Assembly (NCBI GenBank): GCA_947499505.1
Contig: CANMOQ010000002.1
Location: forward strand, 682,001 to 746,000
Origin: an uncultured Erythrobacter sp.
GTDB lineage: Bacteria > Pseudomonadota > Alphaproteobacteria > Sphingomonadales > Sphingomonadaceae
Direction of reading: 5' to 3'
Length of the DNA: 64,000 bases
In this document: one piece after another, positions 37,678-46,272 of the stretch
How positions within the stretch are numbered: the stretch's first letter is position 1
Layout: each line of letters opens with the position of its first letter
The notes under the pieces: generated by a model
What the model saw: only the letters and a program-made list of their open reading frames with translations
Databases searched by the model: none
Told to the model about the DNA's origin: nothing
Translations under genes and position numbers: made by a program

Positions 37678-37691
37678 GAACAGGAGGTCGC

Positions 37692-38720
37692 GTGTCAAGT
37701 AAAACACAAAACAGTTGTGTCTTAATTCTTCATAACTTGAAGTCTTATGGAGCGAAGCTTACTTTAATCGGTGCTGGTTTAACTGTGATTGGCGGCGCGG
37801 GGGTTGCTGCCAAAGAGCAGGATCCCGATCCAATCGAAAAGCCCGGTGAATGCCAGGTCGACGCGCCCATTCGTGTGGCGAGCGTTGATTCGCTTAGACA
37901 TTTTGAGGGTTTACTTGGCCATTGCCCCGAAACTACGGTTATTGAGTCGCCAGCTTTCAGGGCCAACCGTCCGCGTCAAAATGTGCGCGGCACGACGATC
38001 TCTGAAGAGACCGAGCCAATGCTCCGCGGCCCCGGTTACAATGACGAGGCCACTGACGATCCCAGGTTCATTTTGGCGGCCAAGGCGGACACACAGGGCC
38101 GAGATAGAACATCAGAAAAAGCGAGCGCAAAACCGAGCTTGGAGGCTGAGACTTTCAAGCTGGGCGACGGGTCTATTGTCGCAATCATCCCTCCCGAAAG
38201 CGCACGCCGCCCGATCGAAGCCAATGGTTTGGGCGGACAGGGATTGATCGGCGATCAGGATGTTGAAGCGGTTTTGGCGCTCAGCCCGCAAAGTTATGGC
38301 ACACGCTTCGACGCGATCATCGAGCAAGCGGCGCGGGTCCACCGTGTCGATCCTCTGCTTCTCCACGCCGTCATCAAGCAAGAATCCCGCTACCGCGACC
38401 GTGCGGTCAGCCATGCCGGCGCCCGGGGGCTGATGCAGGTGATGCCAGGTACGGGCCGCGATCTGGGGGTGAGAAATTCGCAGCATCTGTTTGACCCCAC
38501 CACCAACATCAATGCGGGCGCGAAACTGCTCAGCCGTTTGTGGCAAACATTCGACGGGGATTTGGAGCTTGTGCTCGCCGCTTACAACGCAGGCGAAGGC
38601 GCCGTTCGCAAGCACGGCATGAAGATCCCGCCTTATCGTGAAACTCAAGATTATGTTGCCAAAGTGAAGGCGAATTACGTCTCACTTGCGGGCGAGAACG
38701 GGATTGCGGTGAACTTCTGA
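37692..38720 (+). CDS. T3SS-associated lytic transglycosylase
   Basis: A 342-residue exported lysozyme-like enzyme that opens peptidoglycan so the injectisome can cross the wall. The start is GTG at 37692, with AGGAGG four bases upstream. A hydrophobic segment (about 23-43) acts as signal or anchor. The SLT domain lies at about 210-335 with catalytic Glu231 in IKQESRY, then GARGLMQVMPGTG and LVLAAYNAGEGAV. The stop overlaps the sctV start by one base, so it is coupled to the injectisome. Residues 50-200 are low complexity. Confidence 0.9.
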   Translation: MSSKTQNSCVLILHNLKSYGAKLTLIGAGLTVIGGAGVAAKEQDPDPIEKPGECQVDAPIRVASVDSLRHFEGLLGHCPETTVIESPAFRANRPRQNVRGTTISEETEPMLRGPGYNDEATDDPRFILAAKADTQGRDRTSEKASAKPSLEAETFKLGDGSIVAIIPPESARRPIEANGLGGQGLIGDQDVEAVLALSPQSYGTRFDAIIEQAARVHRVDPLLLHAVIKQESRYRDRAVSHAGARGLMQVMPGTGRDLGVRNSQHLFDPTTNINAGAKLLSRLWQTFDGDLELVLAAYNAGEGAVRKHGMKIPPYRETQDYVAKVKANYVSLAGENGIAVNF

Positions 38721-40699
38721 TGGCGCTCAGCGCGAAGCTCAAAAACGCCGCATCGGCAGTGCCGACGGCCCAGCTGATTGTTATCGGCGGCTTGGTCGCA
38801 ATCTTCGCAATGCTCATTTTGCCAATACCTCCAGTGATGCTGGATGTGTTCATTGCCTTCAATTTAACTGCCGCTGCATTGCTGCTGATCGCTGTGATTG
38901 GCGCCCGCCATCCGCTCGAATTCTCCACCTTCCCATCGATCCTGCTGTTCACCACCGTCGCGCGGCTCGCGATCAGTATCGCAACGACGCGGATGATCCT
39001 TACTGAAATGGATGGCGGCCAAATCATCTCTGAATTTGGTGAAACGGCCGCTGGGGGCAATATCATTGTTGGTCTTGTCGTCTTCCTGATCATCACAGTG
39101 GTTCAGTTTATTGTGATTTCCAAAGGTTCAGAGCGGGTCGCCGAGGTGTGCGCGCGCTTCAGCCTCGACGCGATGCCGGGCAAGCAGCTTTCCATCGACA
39201 GCGATCTGCGATCGGGCATGCTGACCAAGGATGAAGCGCGTAAAAAGCGAAGCGAGCTCGAGCAAGAAAGTCGACTCTACGGCAGCCTCGATGGCGCGAT
39301 GAAGTTCGTGAAAGGCGATGCGATTGCGACAATCGTGATCGTGGTCATCAATCTCATTGGCGGCATCGCGGTTGGGATGCTCACCTTTGGCCTCTCACTG
39401 GGAGAGGCTGCGGCAACCTTTTCGATCCTGACGGTTGGCGACGGGCTGGTCGCGCAAATCCCTGCGTTTCTTTGCGCGCTCGCCGCCGGATTGCTGGTGA
39501 CACGCAGCAACGATCCAAGCACGAAGCCTGATCTGGCCCCAGCGATCTTCTCTGAAATCGGTGCGCGTCCGGGAACGTTGGTTGCTGCGGGCGCGATTGC
39601 TCTGGCGCTTGGTTTGATACCGGGTTTCCCTTGGGCCGTATTCTGCGCTCTTGGGCTCACGTTGATGTTGGTTGGCGCTTGGCGTGACCCGGTCGTTGGC
39701 GGAAAGATGCGTGAATTCGCTGCGCGCGGGCAAAGCGATGATGCACCTGTTGCAGAAGAGATCATCCTGAAAGCGCGTCCCGCTCCGCAGGTTGAACCGC
39801 TTGTGCTGTCGCTCCAGTGGGGCACCATGAATGCCAGCAAGATGGCGCTGCTGACCAGTGAGCTTGAGGCTGCCAAAGACGATCTGCAGATGGTGTCTGG
39901 CGTGGCTCTTCCCGCGCTGCGGGTGCAGCGGATGTCAGACCATGCGCCAGAGGGAAGCTGGGAGCTGCTAGCCTATGACGCTCCGCTTGGCGCGGCGCGT
40001 GAAAAGCCGGAGCAAATTCAGGAGCGAGTGCCTGCGTTCATGCGTGAGCTGCTGCGCCGCAATCTGACCCTGTTCCTTGGTCTGCAAGAGGTCACAGATC
40101 AGCTCGATGTGCTGGGCGAGAGCCACCCAGAAGTGGTGAAAGAGGCGGTTCGCGCTGTGCCGATCCAGACCATCGTCGAAGTTCTGAGAATTCTGGCCGA
40201 TGAGCAGGTGTCGCTGCGCAATATGCGCGATTGCATCGCCGCGATCAGCGAGGCGGGCCAGACTGAACGCGAGGCGCACATGATTGCAGCGCGGGTCCGC
40301 ATCGCCTTGCGGCGGAATATCGTCGCGCCGCTGTGTCAGGACGGGCGCCTCAAAGTGATGATGATCGGCCCGCGCGCAGAAGATGCGATCCGGGCGACAT
40401 TGACGAGCATTGATGGTCAGCCGCGCCTGGCCGTTGATCCTCTGAGGATGCGCGATCTTGTGAAGTTGATCGGGCAGGAAGTGGAGACTGGCGGCGCCCG
40501 CGCCATCCTGACCGCGCAAGACCTGCGCAGGCCGCTGCGTCTCGTGTGCGCGGCCGATCTGTTTGATGTGCCAGTTCTGAGTTTCAACGAATTAAACCCC
40601 GCCGTTCCGCTTGATGTGGTGCGGCAACTCGACATCGCTCCGGATTTGGTTGCCCATGCAGCCGAGCCGGACGAAATTTATGCGGAGGCTGCGGAGTGA
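38720..40699 (+). CDS. sctV: T3SS export gate protein SctV
   Basis: SctV (YscV/InvA/FlhA family), the nonameric export gate whose cytoplasmic ring receives substrates. The 659 residues have about eight membrane segments in the first 310, with the FHIPEP-family signature FSLDAMPGKQLSIDSDL, and a soluble domain from about 340 containing GLQEVTDQLDVLGESHPEVV and LRRPLRLVCAADL. The start overlaps the transglycosylase stop (TGATG). It is divergent from sctU. Confidence 0.95.
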   Translation: MALSAKLKNAASAVPTAQLIVIGGLVAIFAMLILPIPPVMLDVFIAFNLTAAALLLIAVIGARHPLEFSTFPSILLFTTVARLAISIATTRMILTEMDGGQIISEFGETAAGGNIIVGLVVFLIITVVQFIVISKGSERVAEVCARFSLDAMPGKQLSIDSDLRSGMLTKDEARKKRSELEQESRLYGSLDGAMKFVKGDAIATIVIVVINLIGGIAVGMLTFGLSLGEAAATFSILTVGDGLVAQIPAFLCALAAGLLVTRSNDPSTKPDLAPAIFSEIGARPGTLVAAGAIALALGLIPGFPWAVFCALGLTLMLVGAWRDPVVGGKMREFAARGQSDDAPVAEEIILKARPAPQVEPLVLSLQWGTMNASKMALLTSELEAAKDDLQMVSGVALPALRVQRMSDHAPEGSWELLAYDAPLGAAREKPEQIQERVPAFMRELLRRNLTLFLGLQEVTDQLDVLGESHPEVVKEAVRAVPIQTIVEVLRILADEQVSLRNMRDCIAAISEAGQTEREAHMIAARVRIALRRNIVAPLCQDGRLKVMMIGPRAEDAIRATLTSIDGQPRLAVDPLRMRDLVKLIGQEVETGGARAILTAQDLRRPLRLVCAADLFDVPVLSFNELNPAVPLDVVRQLDIAPDLVAHAAEPDEIYAEAAE

Positions 40700-42507
40700 A
40701 CCCCCTTAACACCCGTTCGATTTTCCCTGTTTTGAAGAGCGTCATGCGCAGGCCGATGATTGCCGGTCTCGGCTTGGCGGTCATGCTGTCTCCAGTGGCG
40801 GCGAGCGCTGGCGAAGTGCCGTTTCAGGAGACCCCGATATCGATCAGCGCGCGCGGTCAGGACGTGCGCGATTTTGTGGCTGACCTGTTCAGCGAGGCCG
40901 GCCTTCGAGCCAAAGTCAGCACCGGTGTAAAGGGCAAGGTTCAGGGCGTCTTCAAAGACGATCCCTCGACCATTTGGGGCACAATCTCGCGCGCTTACGG
41001 CCTCGTGGTTTACTGGGATGGCGCAGTTGCTCGGGTCTACAGCAACAATGAAATTTCCAGTCGATCAATCCCGACTTACGATGGCGAGAAAGTTCGCGCT
41101 CAAGTCGAGAACATGGGCCTGACTGATGCAGTCAACACGGTCCAGAGCAGGAACGGAATGCTCTTGGCAACGGGCGTGCCGTCCTTCCTCGACAAGGTCG
41201 AGCATATGACTGGCCAATTGCACGCTCTGGCTTTGTCAGCCCCTGCGCAAGTTGCCCCGACCACAAAAGCGCCTCCTCTTGTTGCCTCGCCATTGCTCCG
41301 CGCACCGCTCGCGCGCGCCAGTGTGCGTTCCGAGGTGATCCGGCAGGCGGGCCTTCGCAATCCGTTTGAGGTGCGCATTTTCTATCTGAAATATCGCAGC
41401 GCAGCGGATCGCCCTGTGCGCAATGCTGACTTGCTCACGATTATCCCGGGTGTCGCAACCCTGCTTCAGGAGCAGATGGGCGATGGTCGGCAAGTCGGCA
41501 GCGTCACTTCAAATTCCGCAAATGAATACAGCACCACTGGGCTACGCAGCCTGCGCGATCGACCATTCGATGATCGAAATCGGGAATTCAGCCAGCGCGA
41601 CGAGGACGACCGGCGCGGCATTGAACGCGATTTGAATGGACCGCGAATTTCGGCTGATACGACCGTTAATGCGGTGATCGTGCGAGATCGGCCAGAAACG
41701 ATGGGCGTCTATGAGAAGCTGATCGCAAACCTCGATATCGAGCCGCTGAGTATTGAGACTCAGGTGACGATTCTCGAGCTCAATGTCACCAAGCTCAAAG
41801 AGCTTGGTCTTGATTTCGGCTTCGGAATCGAGAGCCTGGGTTTGCTGTTCGGTGGCGGCCCAAATTTCGGACCTGGCGGGATTACGGGCGGCTACCTAAG
41901 CGGTGATGGCAGTGTGTTCTTGGCCCGCGCTAAGGCACTGGAAGAACGCGGTGCTGTTCGGGTAACAACTCGGCAATTGCTCACCTCATTGAATAATGAA
42001 GTCGCCTCTTTCGGAGACAGCACCCAGCAAGTGATCAAACTGGAGGGTGAGCGCGAAGTTGATGCCGTTACCGTTGATTACGGCCTGACAATGCGAGTGC
42101 GGCCATCCGCCATCGAAGATGGCGGCGATATGCGGATTCGCATGCAGATCGAGATTGATGACACACAGCTCAACGGCATGGTCGTTGACGGTGTTCCCGT
42201 GACCGGCGGAGCCAATTTGGCAACACATATGATCGTGCGCCAGGGTGAGAGTGTGATGCTGGGCGGTATGACCCGGACGACCACATATGACCGGAAGCGC
42301 AAGACGCCGGTTCTAGGCGATATCCCAGGCCTTGGTCAGCTTTTTCGGAAGCGCAAGAAGGGCGAGGATCACTATGAGCGCCTCTTCCTGCTGACACCAA
42401 GGATCAGCAATCTTGGCACGGCTCAATTGTCGGCGAATGAGGTTGAGCCTCTGTCGATGGAGCAATTGCGCGGTGAAGAGCCGATTACCCCGAGACAGCG
42501 CCGATGA
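40696..42507 (+). CDS. sctC: T3SS outer-membrane secretin SctC
   Basis: SctC (YscC/InvG) forms the outer-membrane ring, which shows this is an injectisome, not a flagellum. It is 603 residues from the GTG that overlaps the sctV stop; an ATG at 40744 is also possible. A signal peptide ends VAASAGEV; N-terminal ring domains N0/N1 follow (ETPISISARGQDVRDFVADL). A low-complexity Arg/Asp-rich insert lies at about 285-310. The secretin domain (about 345-585) has QVTILELNVTKLKELGLDFG and the end VRQGESVMLGGMTRTTTY and LLTPRIS. No pilotin gene was seen. Confidence 0.93.
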   Translation: MNPLNTRSIFPVLKSVMRRPMIAGLGLAVMLSPVAASAGEVPFQETPISISARGQDVRDFVADLFSEAGLRAKVSTGVKGKVQGVFKDDPSTIWGTISRAYGLVVYWDGAVARVYSNNEISSRSIPTYDGEKVRAQVENMGLTDAVNTVQSRNGMLLATGVPSFLDKVEHMTGQLHALALSAPAQVAPTTKAPPLVASPLLRAPLARASVRSEVIRQAGLRNPFEVRIFYLKYRSAADRPVRNADLLTIIPGVATLLQEQMGDGRQVGSVTSNSANEYSTTGLRSLRDRPFDDRNREFSQRDEDDRRGIERDLNGPRISADTTVNAVIVRDRPETMGVYEKLIANLDIEPLSIETQVTILELNVTKLKELGLDFGFGIESLGLLFGGGPNFGPGGITGGYLSGDGSVFLARAKALEERGAVRVTTRQLLTSLNNEVASFGDSTQQVIKLEGEREVDAVTVDYGLTMRVRPSAIEDGGDMRIRMQIEIDDTQLNGMVVDGVPVTGGANLATHMIVRQGESVMLGGMTRTTTYDRKRKTPVLGDIPGLGQLFRKRKKGEDHYERLFLLTPRISNLGTAQLSANEVEPLSMEQLRGEEPITPRQRR

Positions 42508-43676
42508 ATGCGCATTCTTCAGTTGCCGAGGTGCAAGAGGCTGGCGAAAGCATAGCGCTGACGCTGCGGGTGCTGAACGGGCGCTCGCAAGGGGCCGAGC
42601 ATCGCTTGCCGCCGGGGCGTTCGCTGGCGATTGGCCATAGCTTTGAAAACGATATCGTTCTGCGCGATCGTTCGACCAAAGGCTGCGCCTTAAAGCTCGC
42701 CACCTGCGGCAAACGACCGATGCTCGAGATCATCTCTGGCGAGGCGGTGGTGCTGGGCCGAGATATGGGTGCGGGCGAAAAGCTGGTGCTCGAGCCCTAT
42801 CTCCCGGTTCAGATTGGCGATCTGCAATTTGCCATTGGCGGCGATGATGAAGAACGCTGGTCGGATGCGAGCGAAGCCGCCAGTGAGACCATGGTCGTCG
42901 CCTTAAGCGAGGCAGACGCTCTGCCCGCGACAGATATGGGCGAGCGCTTGGCGCTGCGTTCTCAGCCGGCCCGCACCAGGATCGCTGGGATCGAATGGAC
43001 CGCTGGAAAGCTGGGCCTGATCGGTGCGGCGCTGCTAGTGATCGCCGGCGGCGCGTTCTTTGGGAACACCGCGCTTAGCCCCGAAGCTGATGATCCCACC
43101 GCCATTGAGCTGGCGCTGGTCGATCAAGGGTTTCGAGGCCTTGAGGTTGGACGCGCCGCAGACACGGGCGCGCTGGCGGTAACAGGGCTGGTTCCTAATG
43201 AGAGCGCTTTGCTGCAATTGCGCGAATGGGTGGCGGCACAGCACCCATCTTTGTTCGTTGGTGTGGAAACACTTTCACAAGCGGCGGAAACTGCAACTGA
43301 CCTGCTCTCAGCGCAGAAAATCGATGCGCGGGCCCTGCCAGCTGGGGCGAGCGGTTTGATCATCGAAGGACCATTTCTGCCCAAGGATAAGCAAGGCGAA
43401 CTGACGGCTTTGGTCCAGAAAGACCTGCCGCATGTCCGCTCAGTTGAGTTTCGTCCAGATCCCAATCGTGGCGGCAGTGATCTCGCCTATTTCTTCAATG
43501 CACCGGGATATGGCGCGGCCAGCTTTGTGGCCGGAGACCCTGGCTATTTGGTGACCGAAGACGGGACGCGCTGGTTCGTAGGTGCCAGCCTGCCGACCGG
43601 GCACAAAATCGTAGAGATTGGCGAAGGCCAAGTGACCGTTGAGCGCGAAGGGATGCGCGATACTTTAGTGATGTGA
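42504..43676 (+). CDS. sctD: T3SS inner-membrane ring protein SctD
   Basis: SctD (YscD/PrgH) joins the inner-membrane ring to the secretin. The 390 residues have an N-terminal FHA-like cytoplasmic domain (about 12-115, with GRSLAIGHSFENDIVLRDRS), one membrane helix (about 170-190, LGLIGAALLVIAGGAFF) and a periplasmic part with ring-building segments (ALAVTGLVPNESALLQLREW). The start overlaps the sctC stop (ATGA). Confidence 0.88.
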   Translation: MNAHSSVAEVQEAGESIALTLRVLNGRSQGAEHRLPPGRSLAIGHSFENDIVLRDRSTKGCALKLATCGKRPMLEIISGEAVVLGRDMGAGEKLVLEPYLPVQIGDLQFAIGGDDEERWSDASEAASETMVVALSEADALPATDMGERLALRSQPARTRIAGIEWTAGKLGLIGAALLVIAGGAFFGNTALSPEADDPTAIELALVDQGFRGLEVGRAADTGALAVTGLVPNESALLQLREWVAAQHPSLFVGVETLSQAAETATDLLSAQKIDARALPAGASGLIIEGPFLPKDKQGELTALVQKDLPHVRSVEFRPDPNRGGSDLAYFFNAPGYGAASFVAGDPGYLVTEDGTRWFVGASLPTGHKIVEIGEGQVTVEREGMRDTLVM

Positions 43677-43712
43677 AATGCAAGAATTGAACCGAGCACG
43701 AAAGGAAGTGAC

Positions 43713-44015
43713 ATGACGGATATTAGTGGACGGGTATTAGCGAATTTGAGCTCCAGCCCATCGATGTTTACCAGCAGCCGCAACCGCAATTGGTTCGAAG
43801 CCTTTGCCGGGGCTTGGGGATCTGCACTGGACAATCAGGCGTCCAAGATTGAACAGCAAGCGAATGTGATCAGCGGCGAAGACGGGGCTGATAGCCCGTC
43901 TGAAATCACGAAGCTGACCGCCGAATCCATGCGTATGAGCTTCATGGCGCAAAGCAGCCACACCTCGCTCGACAGCGTTTCCAAAGCGCTGGAGACCATG
44001 GCTCGGAAGAACTGA
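43713..44015 (+). CDS. Needle-subunit-like protein (SctF candidate)
   Basis: A 100-residue protein in the place where a needle subunit gene would be. After 26 polar residues comes a helix-turn-helix: NWFEAFAGAWGSALDNQASK, a turn at SPSE (61-64), then SMRMSFMAQSSHTSLDSVSK. This matches the needle fold of two helices joined by a P-S turn, with SFMAQSSHT in place of the family YRNAQSNTV. The N-terminal tail is longer than usual. It has a good AAAGGAAG ribosome site and lies 37 bases after sctD and three before sctI. The domain W27-N100 is related to residues 135-204 of the distal protein at 53094. Confidence 0.68.
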   Translation: MTDISGRVLANLSSSPSMFTSSRNRNWFEAFAGAWGSALDNQASKIEQQANVISGEDGADSPSEITKLTAESMRMSFMAQSSHTSLDSVSKALETMARKN

Positions 44016-44018
44016 TCC

Positions 44019-44438
44019 ATGAGTATCGAGCTACTCACAGCAGCCATGCTCCCTGGCGGCGCGCAGCAGCCGAGCGGAGGAGCAGACCGCACCATTTCGC
44101 TTGGTCCGTCGACCACCGCCTCAGGGGCGCAGGGCACGGAAGCAGCGCGTTTTGCGCAAGCGATCGACAAAGCCTCCAGCGCGAGCGGGGTCAATCGAGC
44201 CGATCTTCCCGCGCCGCTTGGCAATATGCTGCGTGCGCTTGACGGGATCGATGTGCAAGCGCGCTCAGTGACGGATTTTGCGCAGTCGGCGCAGGCCAGC
44301 AATGGCGAGCTGACACCGGGCGAGATCGTGCAGCTGACGATGAAATGCCAGGAGTTCATGTTCCAGTGTCAGCTGACCTCGAACATCGCCAATCGCAGCG
44401 CAGACGGACTGCAACAATTGTTCCGGCAACAAGGGTAA
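44019..44438 (+). CDS. sctI: T3SS inner-rod protein SctI
   Basis: SctI (YscI/PrgJ) connects the export gate to the needle. The 139-residue protein has a long Ala/Ser/Gly-rich N-terminal part and the conserved C-terminal end ELTPGEIVQLTMKCQEFMFQ followed by LTSNIANRSADGLQQLFRQQ, which matches the SctI pattern ending in SxxGIxxLxxxQ. It lies between the needle candidate and sctJ, as in many T3SS loci. Confidence 0.82.
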   Translation: MSIELLTAAMLPGGAQQPSGGADRTISLGPSTTASGAQGTEAARFAQAIDKASSASGVNRADLPAPLGNMLRALDGIDVQARSVTDFAQSAQASNGELTPGEIVQLTMKCQEFMFQCQLTSNIANRSADGLQQLFRQQG

Positions 44439-44445
44439 GGTGACT

Positions 44446-45240
44446 ATGGGCAGCGGACAAAGTGGATCAATCGGCTCAGGTCTGCAGCGGCGACTGCGGG
44501 GCTTGGCCGCACTGGTTTTGATGGTCGCTATGGCGGCTTGCAGCGGGCAAGAATTGTACCGCGATGTGGCTGAGCGCGAAGCGAATGAGATGGTCGCCGT
44601 GCTCGAGCGAGCGGGCATTGAAAGTGGCAAGAGCCCTGGCGAGAAGGGCGTCTTCACCGTCACTGTTGCCCAAGGGGACTTCGCCCGCTCGGTCGAGGTC
44701 CTGCGCCAAAATGGCCTGCCGCGCGATCAGTACGAGTCGCTTGGCACTGTGTTCAAAAAAGAGGGCTTCACCTCGTCCTCTTTGGCTGAGCGCGCCCGAC
44801 TGGTTTACGGCCTGAGCCAAGAGCTGTCCCATACGATCAGCGAGTTTGATGGGGTAGTTGAAGCCCGCGTGCACCTCGCGTTGCCCGAAGCAGATGTGAT
44901 GACCGGGGTCGCCAATCCGCCATCGGCATCGGTTTTTGTGAAATATCGCGAAGGCTTTGACCTCAGAGCGCAGACAGCTGCGATCAAGGCCTTGGTTACA
45001 AACAGCATCGAAGGCCTTGAGTATGAGAAGGTCAGCGTTGCTATGACAGAGGCCAAGCCGCTGCCTGTCGTGACGATAAATGCGCCAACCTATCAGTTGA
45101 GTGAAATTCTCGTTACGCTCGCAGCCATTATGGGCGTCGGCCTGCTCGGGCTGTGCGCATTGCAATTGTGGCGCGGTCGCCGCCGCCGGTCAAAATCAAG
45201 AGCAGTCGAACAGCCCATTGGGATGACCCATGGTGGCTGA
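44446..45240 (+). CDS. sctJ: T3SS inner-membrane ring lipoprotein SctJ
   Basis: SctJ (YscJ/PrgK) is the lipoprotein that forms the inner-membrane ring. The start is the ATG at 44446 with AAGG five bases upstream; a GTG two codons earlier is possible. The lipobox MAAC gives Cys32. The 264 residues carry the YscJ signatures GLPRDQYESLGTVFKKEGF and EARVHLALPEAD and a C-terminal membrane helix at about 218-240, followed by a basic tail. It overlaps the next gene by 11 bases. Confidence 0.93.
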   Translation: MGSGQSGSIGSGLQRRLRGLAALVLMVAMAACSGQELYRDVAEREANEMVAVLERAGIESGKSPGEKGVFTVTVAQGDFARSVEVLRQNGLPRDQYESLGTVFKKEGFTSSSLAERARLVYGLSQELSHTISEFDGVVEARVHLALPEADVMTGVANPPSASVFVKYREGFDLRAQTAAIKALVTNSIEGLEYEKVSVAMTEAKPLPVVTINAPTYQLSEILVTLAAIMGVGLLGLCALQLWRGRRRRSKSRAVEQPIGMTHGG

Positions 45241-45679
45241 GGCGCGAAGCGAAGGCCTCCCAGCGCGTGCGCAAAGATTTGCCGCGCGGCTGCGGGGGGA
45301 AAGCCTACCGACATTTAACGATTTGGCTAGTCCGCCCGATTGGAGTGTTGCGGAGCAAGAACGCCACAGTGAGCTGGTAACGATTGTTGGCCTACTCCAT
45401 GCGCGGCCAGCAATCGATGCTGAGCTCAACGGCGGCAGGCTCGGCGCCTTGGCGGCTTTCGTTGGTGAAGACCTCTTCGATGTGGTCTGCGATGCGGATA
45501 TCGGTCAGCTTCGTGCAGAATTTCTGACTGACGATTTGCCAACGCCAGTTGAGCTGTTGGAACAAGGCGAGGAGTTGGTCGAAAGGGCGCGGCGGCACCG
45601 CGAATTCGCGCCATTGGCTGAGCTAGCTGCGGAAATTTTAGCGCACGCTCAAACACCTGAAATGGAGCCGGCAGAGTGA
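45230..45679 (+). CDS. SctK-like T3SS accessory protein
   Basis: A 149-residue soluble protein between sctJ and sctL, the place of sctK, which tethers the sorting platform to the inner ring. I see no strong motif; the protein is mostly helical and acidic (LGALAAFVGEDLFDVVCDAD). It is shorter than YscK (about 210). The call rests on position and size; it overlaps sctJ by 11 bases and sctL by four. Confidence 0.5.
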   Translation: MVAEARSEGLPARAQRFAARLRGESLPTFNDLASPPDWSVAEQERHSELVTIVGLLHARPAIDAELNGGRLGALAAFVGEDLFDVVCDADIGQLRAEFLTDDLPTPVELLEQGEELVERARRHREFAPLAELAAEILAHAQTPEMEPAE

Positions 45680-46272
45680 GTGAATTCGTGATGTGCGGCG
45701 ATGTCTTGGTGCGCCCGTCATCCTCTCGGATCGCGAGCGAGCATGTGGGCGATTTTCGCGAAAGTGCCGCTCTGCTTGCTGAAGCGAAAGCGGTTGCGGA
45801 GCAAGCGCGGGCTGAGGCTGTCGCTGCGCGGGCGCAAGGCTATGCTGCGGGCCGCGAAGAAGCGCTGGCAGAAATGCGCGATGCGCTCGCCAAATGCACG
45901 GCGCAATTGCAGGAAGGCATGGCTCGCGAGGATGCGCGGCGTGAACGCGCTGCTGCTATCGCGGCGATGGAAGCGGTCGAGCATTTGATTGGCGCGCGAG
46001 ATGAAGCATCCATCGTCACGGGATTGGTCGAGCAAACTCTCAGTCGCTCCGGCGCAAAGGCATCACGAATTGTCGTTGCTGACCAGTGGGTCGAGGCGGT
46101 GCGCAGCCAACTGCCCGAAAGCAGCGCACGCTTGGTCGAGGGGGATCCCGAGCTGCAAGATATGGGATGCCGAATAGAGGCCGACGGCGGGCGGATTATC
46201 GCTGATCTTGAGACGCAGATGGAGGCCCTGCGCACGCGCTGGGATATTGGCGCGGCTAACCTCGATGGCTAA
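45676..46272 (+). CDS. sctL: T3SS ATPase stator SctL
   Basis: SctL (YscL/OrgB/FliH family) binds the ATPase SctN and links it to SctQ. The 198-residue protein begins with a basic/polar part, then a long Ala/Arg/Glu-rich coiled coil (about 30-110) and a C-terminal domain with VEHLIGARDEASIVTGLVEQ, of the HrpE/YscL type. The start is a GTG overlapping the preceding stop (GTGA). Its end overlaps the sctN start region by eight bases. Confidence 0.8.
   Translation: MSEFVMCGDVLVRPSSSRIASEHVGDFRESAALLAEAKAVAEQARAEAVAARAQGYAAGREEALAEMRDALAKCTAQLQEGMAREDARRERAAAIAAMEAVEHLIGARDEASIVTGLVEQTLSRSGAKASRIVVADQWVEAVRSQLPESSARLVEGDPELQDMGCRIEADGGRIIADLETQMEALRTRWDIGAANLDG

Larger units (their letters stand above)
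37231..37691. other. Divergent promoter region of the two T3SS operons
   Basis: A 461-base, relatively AT-rich region between the sctU start and the transglycosylase start. It must hold the promoters of both injectisome operons. I found no convincing -35/-10 pair and no sigma-54 site (GG-N10-GC) on either strand. Two palindromes, at 37404-37415 and 37665-37677, are listed separately. No gene is supported. Confidence 0.6.

Noticed and set aside
37231..37691. Sigma-54 promoter for the T3SS operons, prompted by rpoN in the window and by sigma-54 control of Hrp systems
   Set aside because: No GG-N10-GC pair with TGGCAC/TTGC character was found on either strand of the region.
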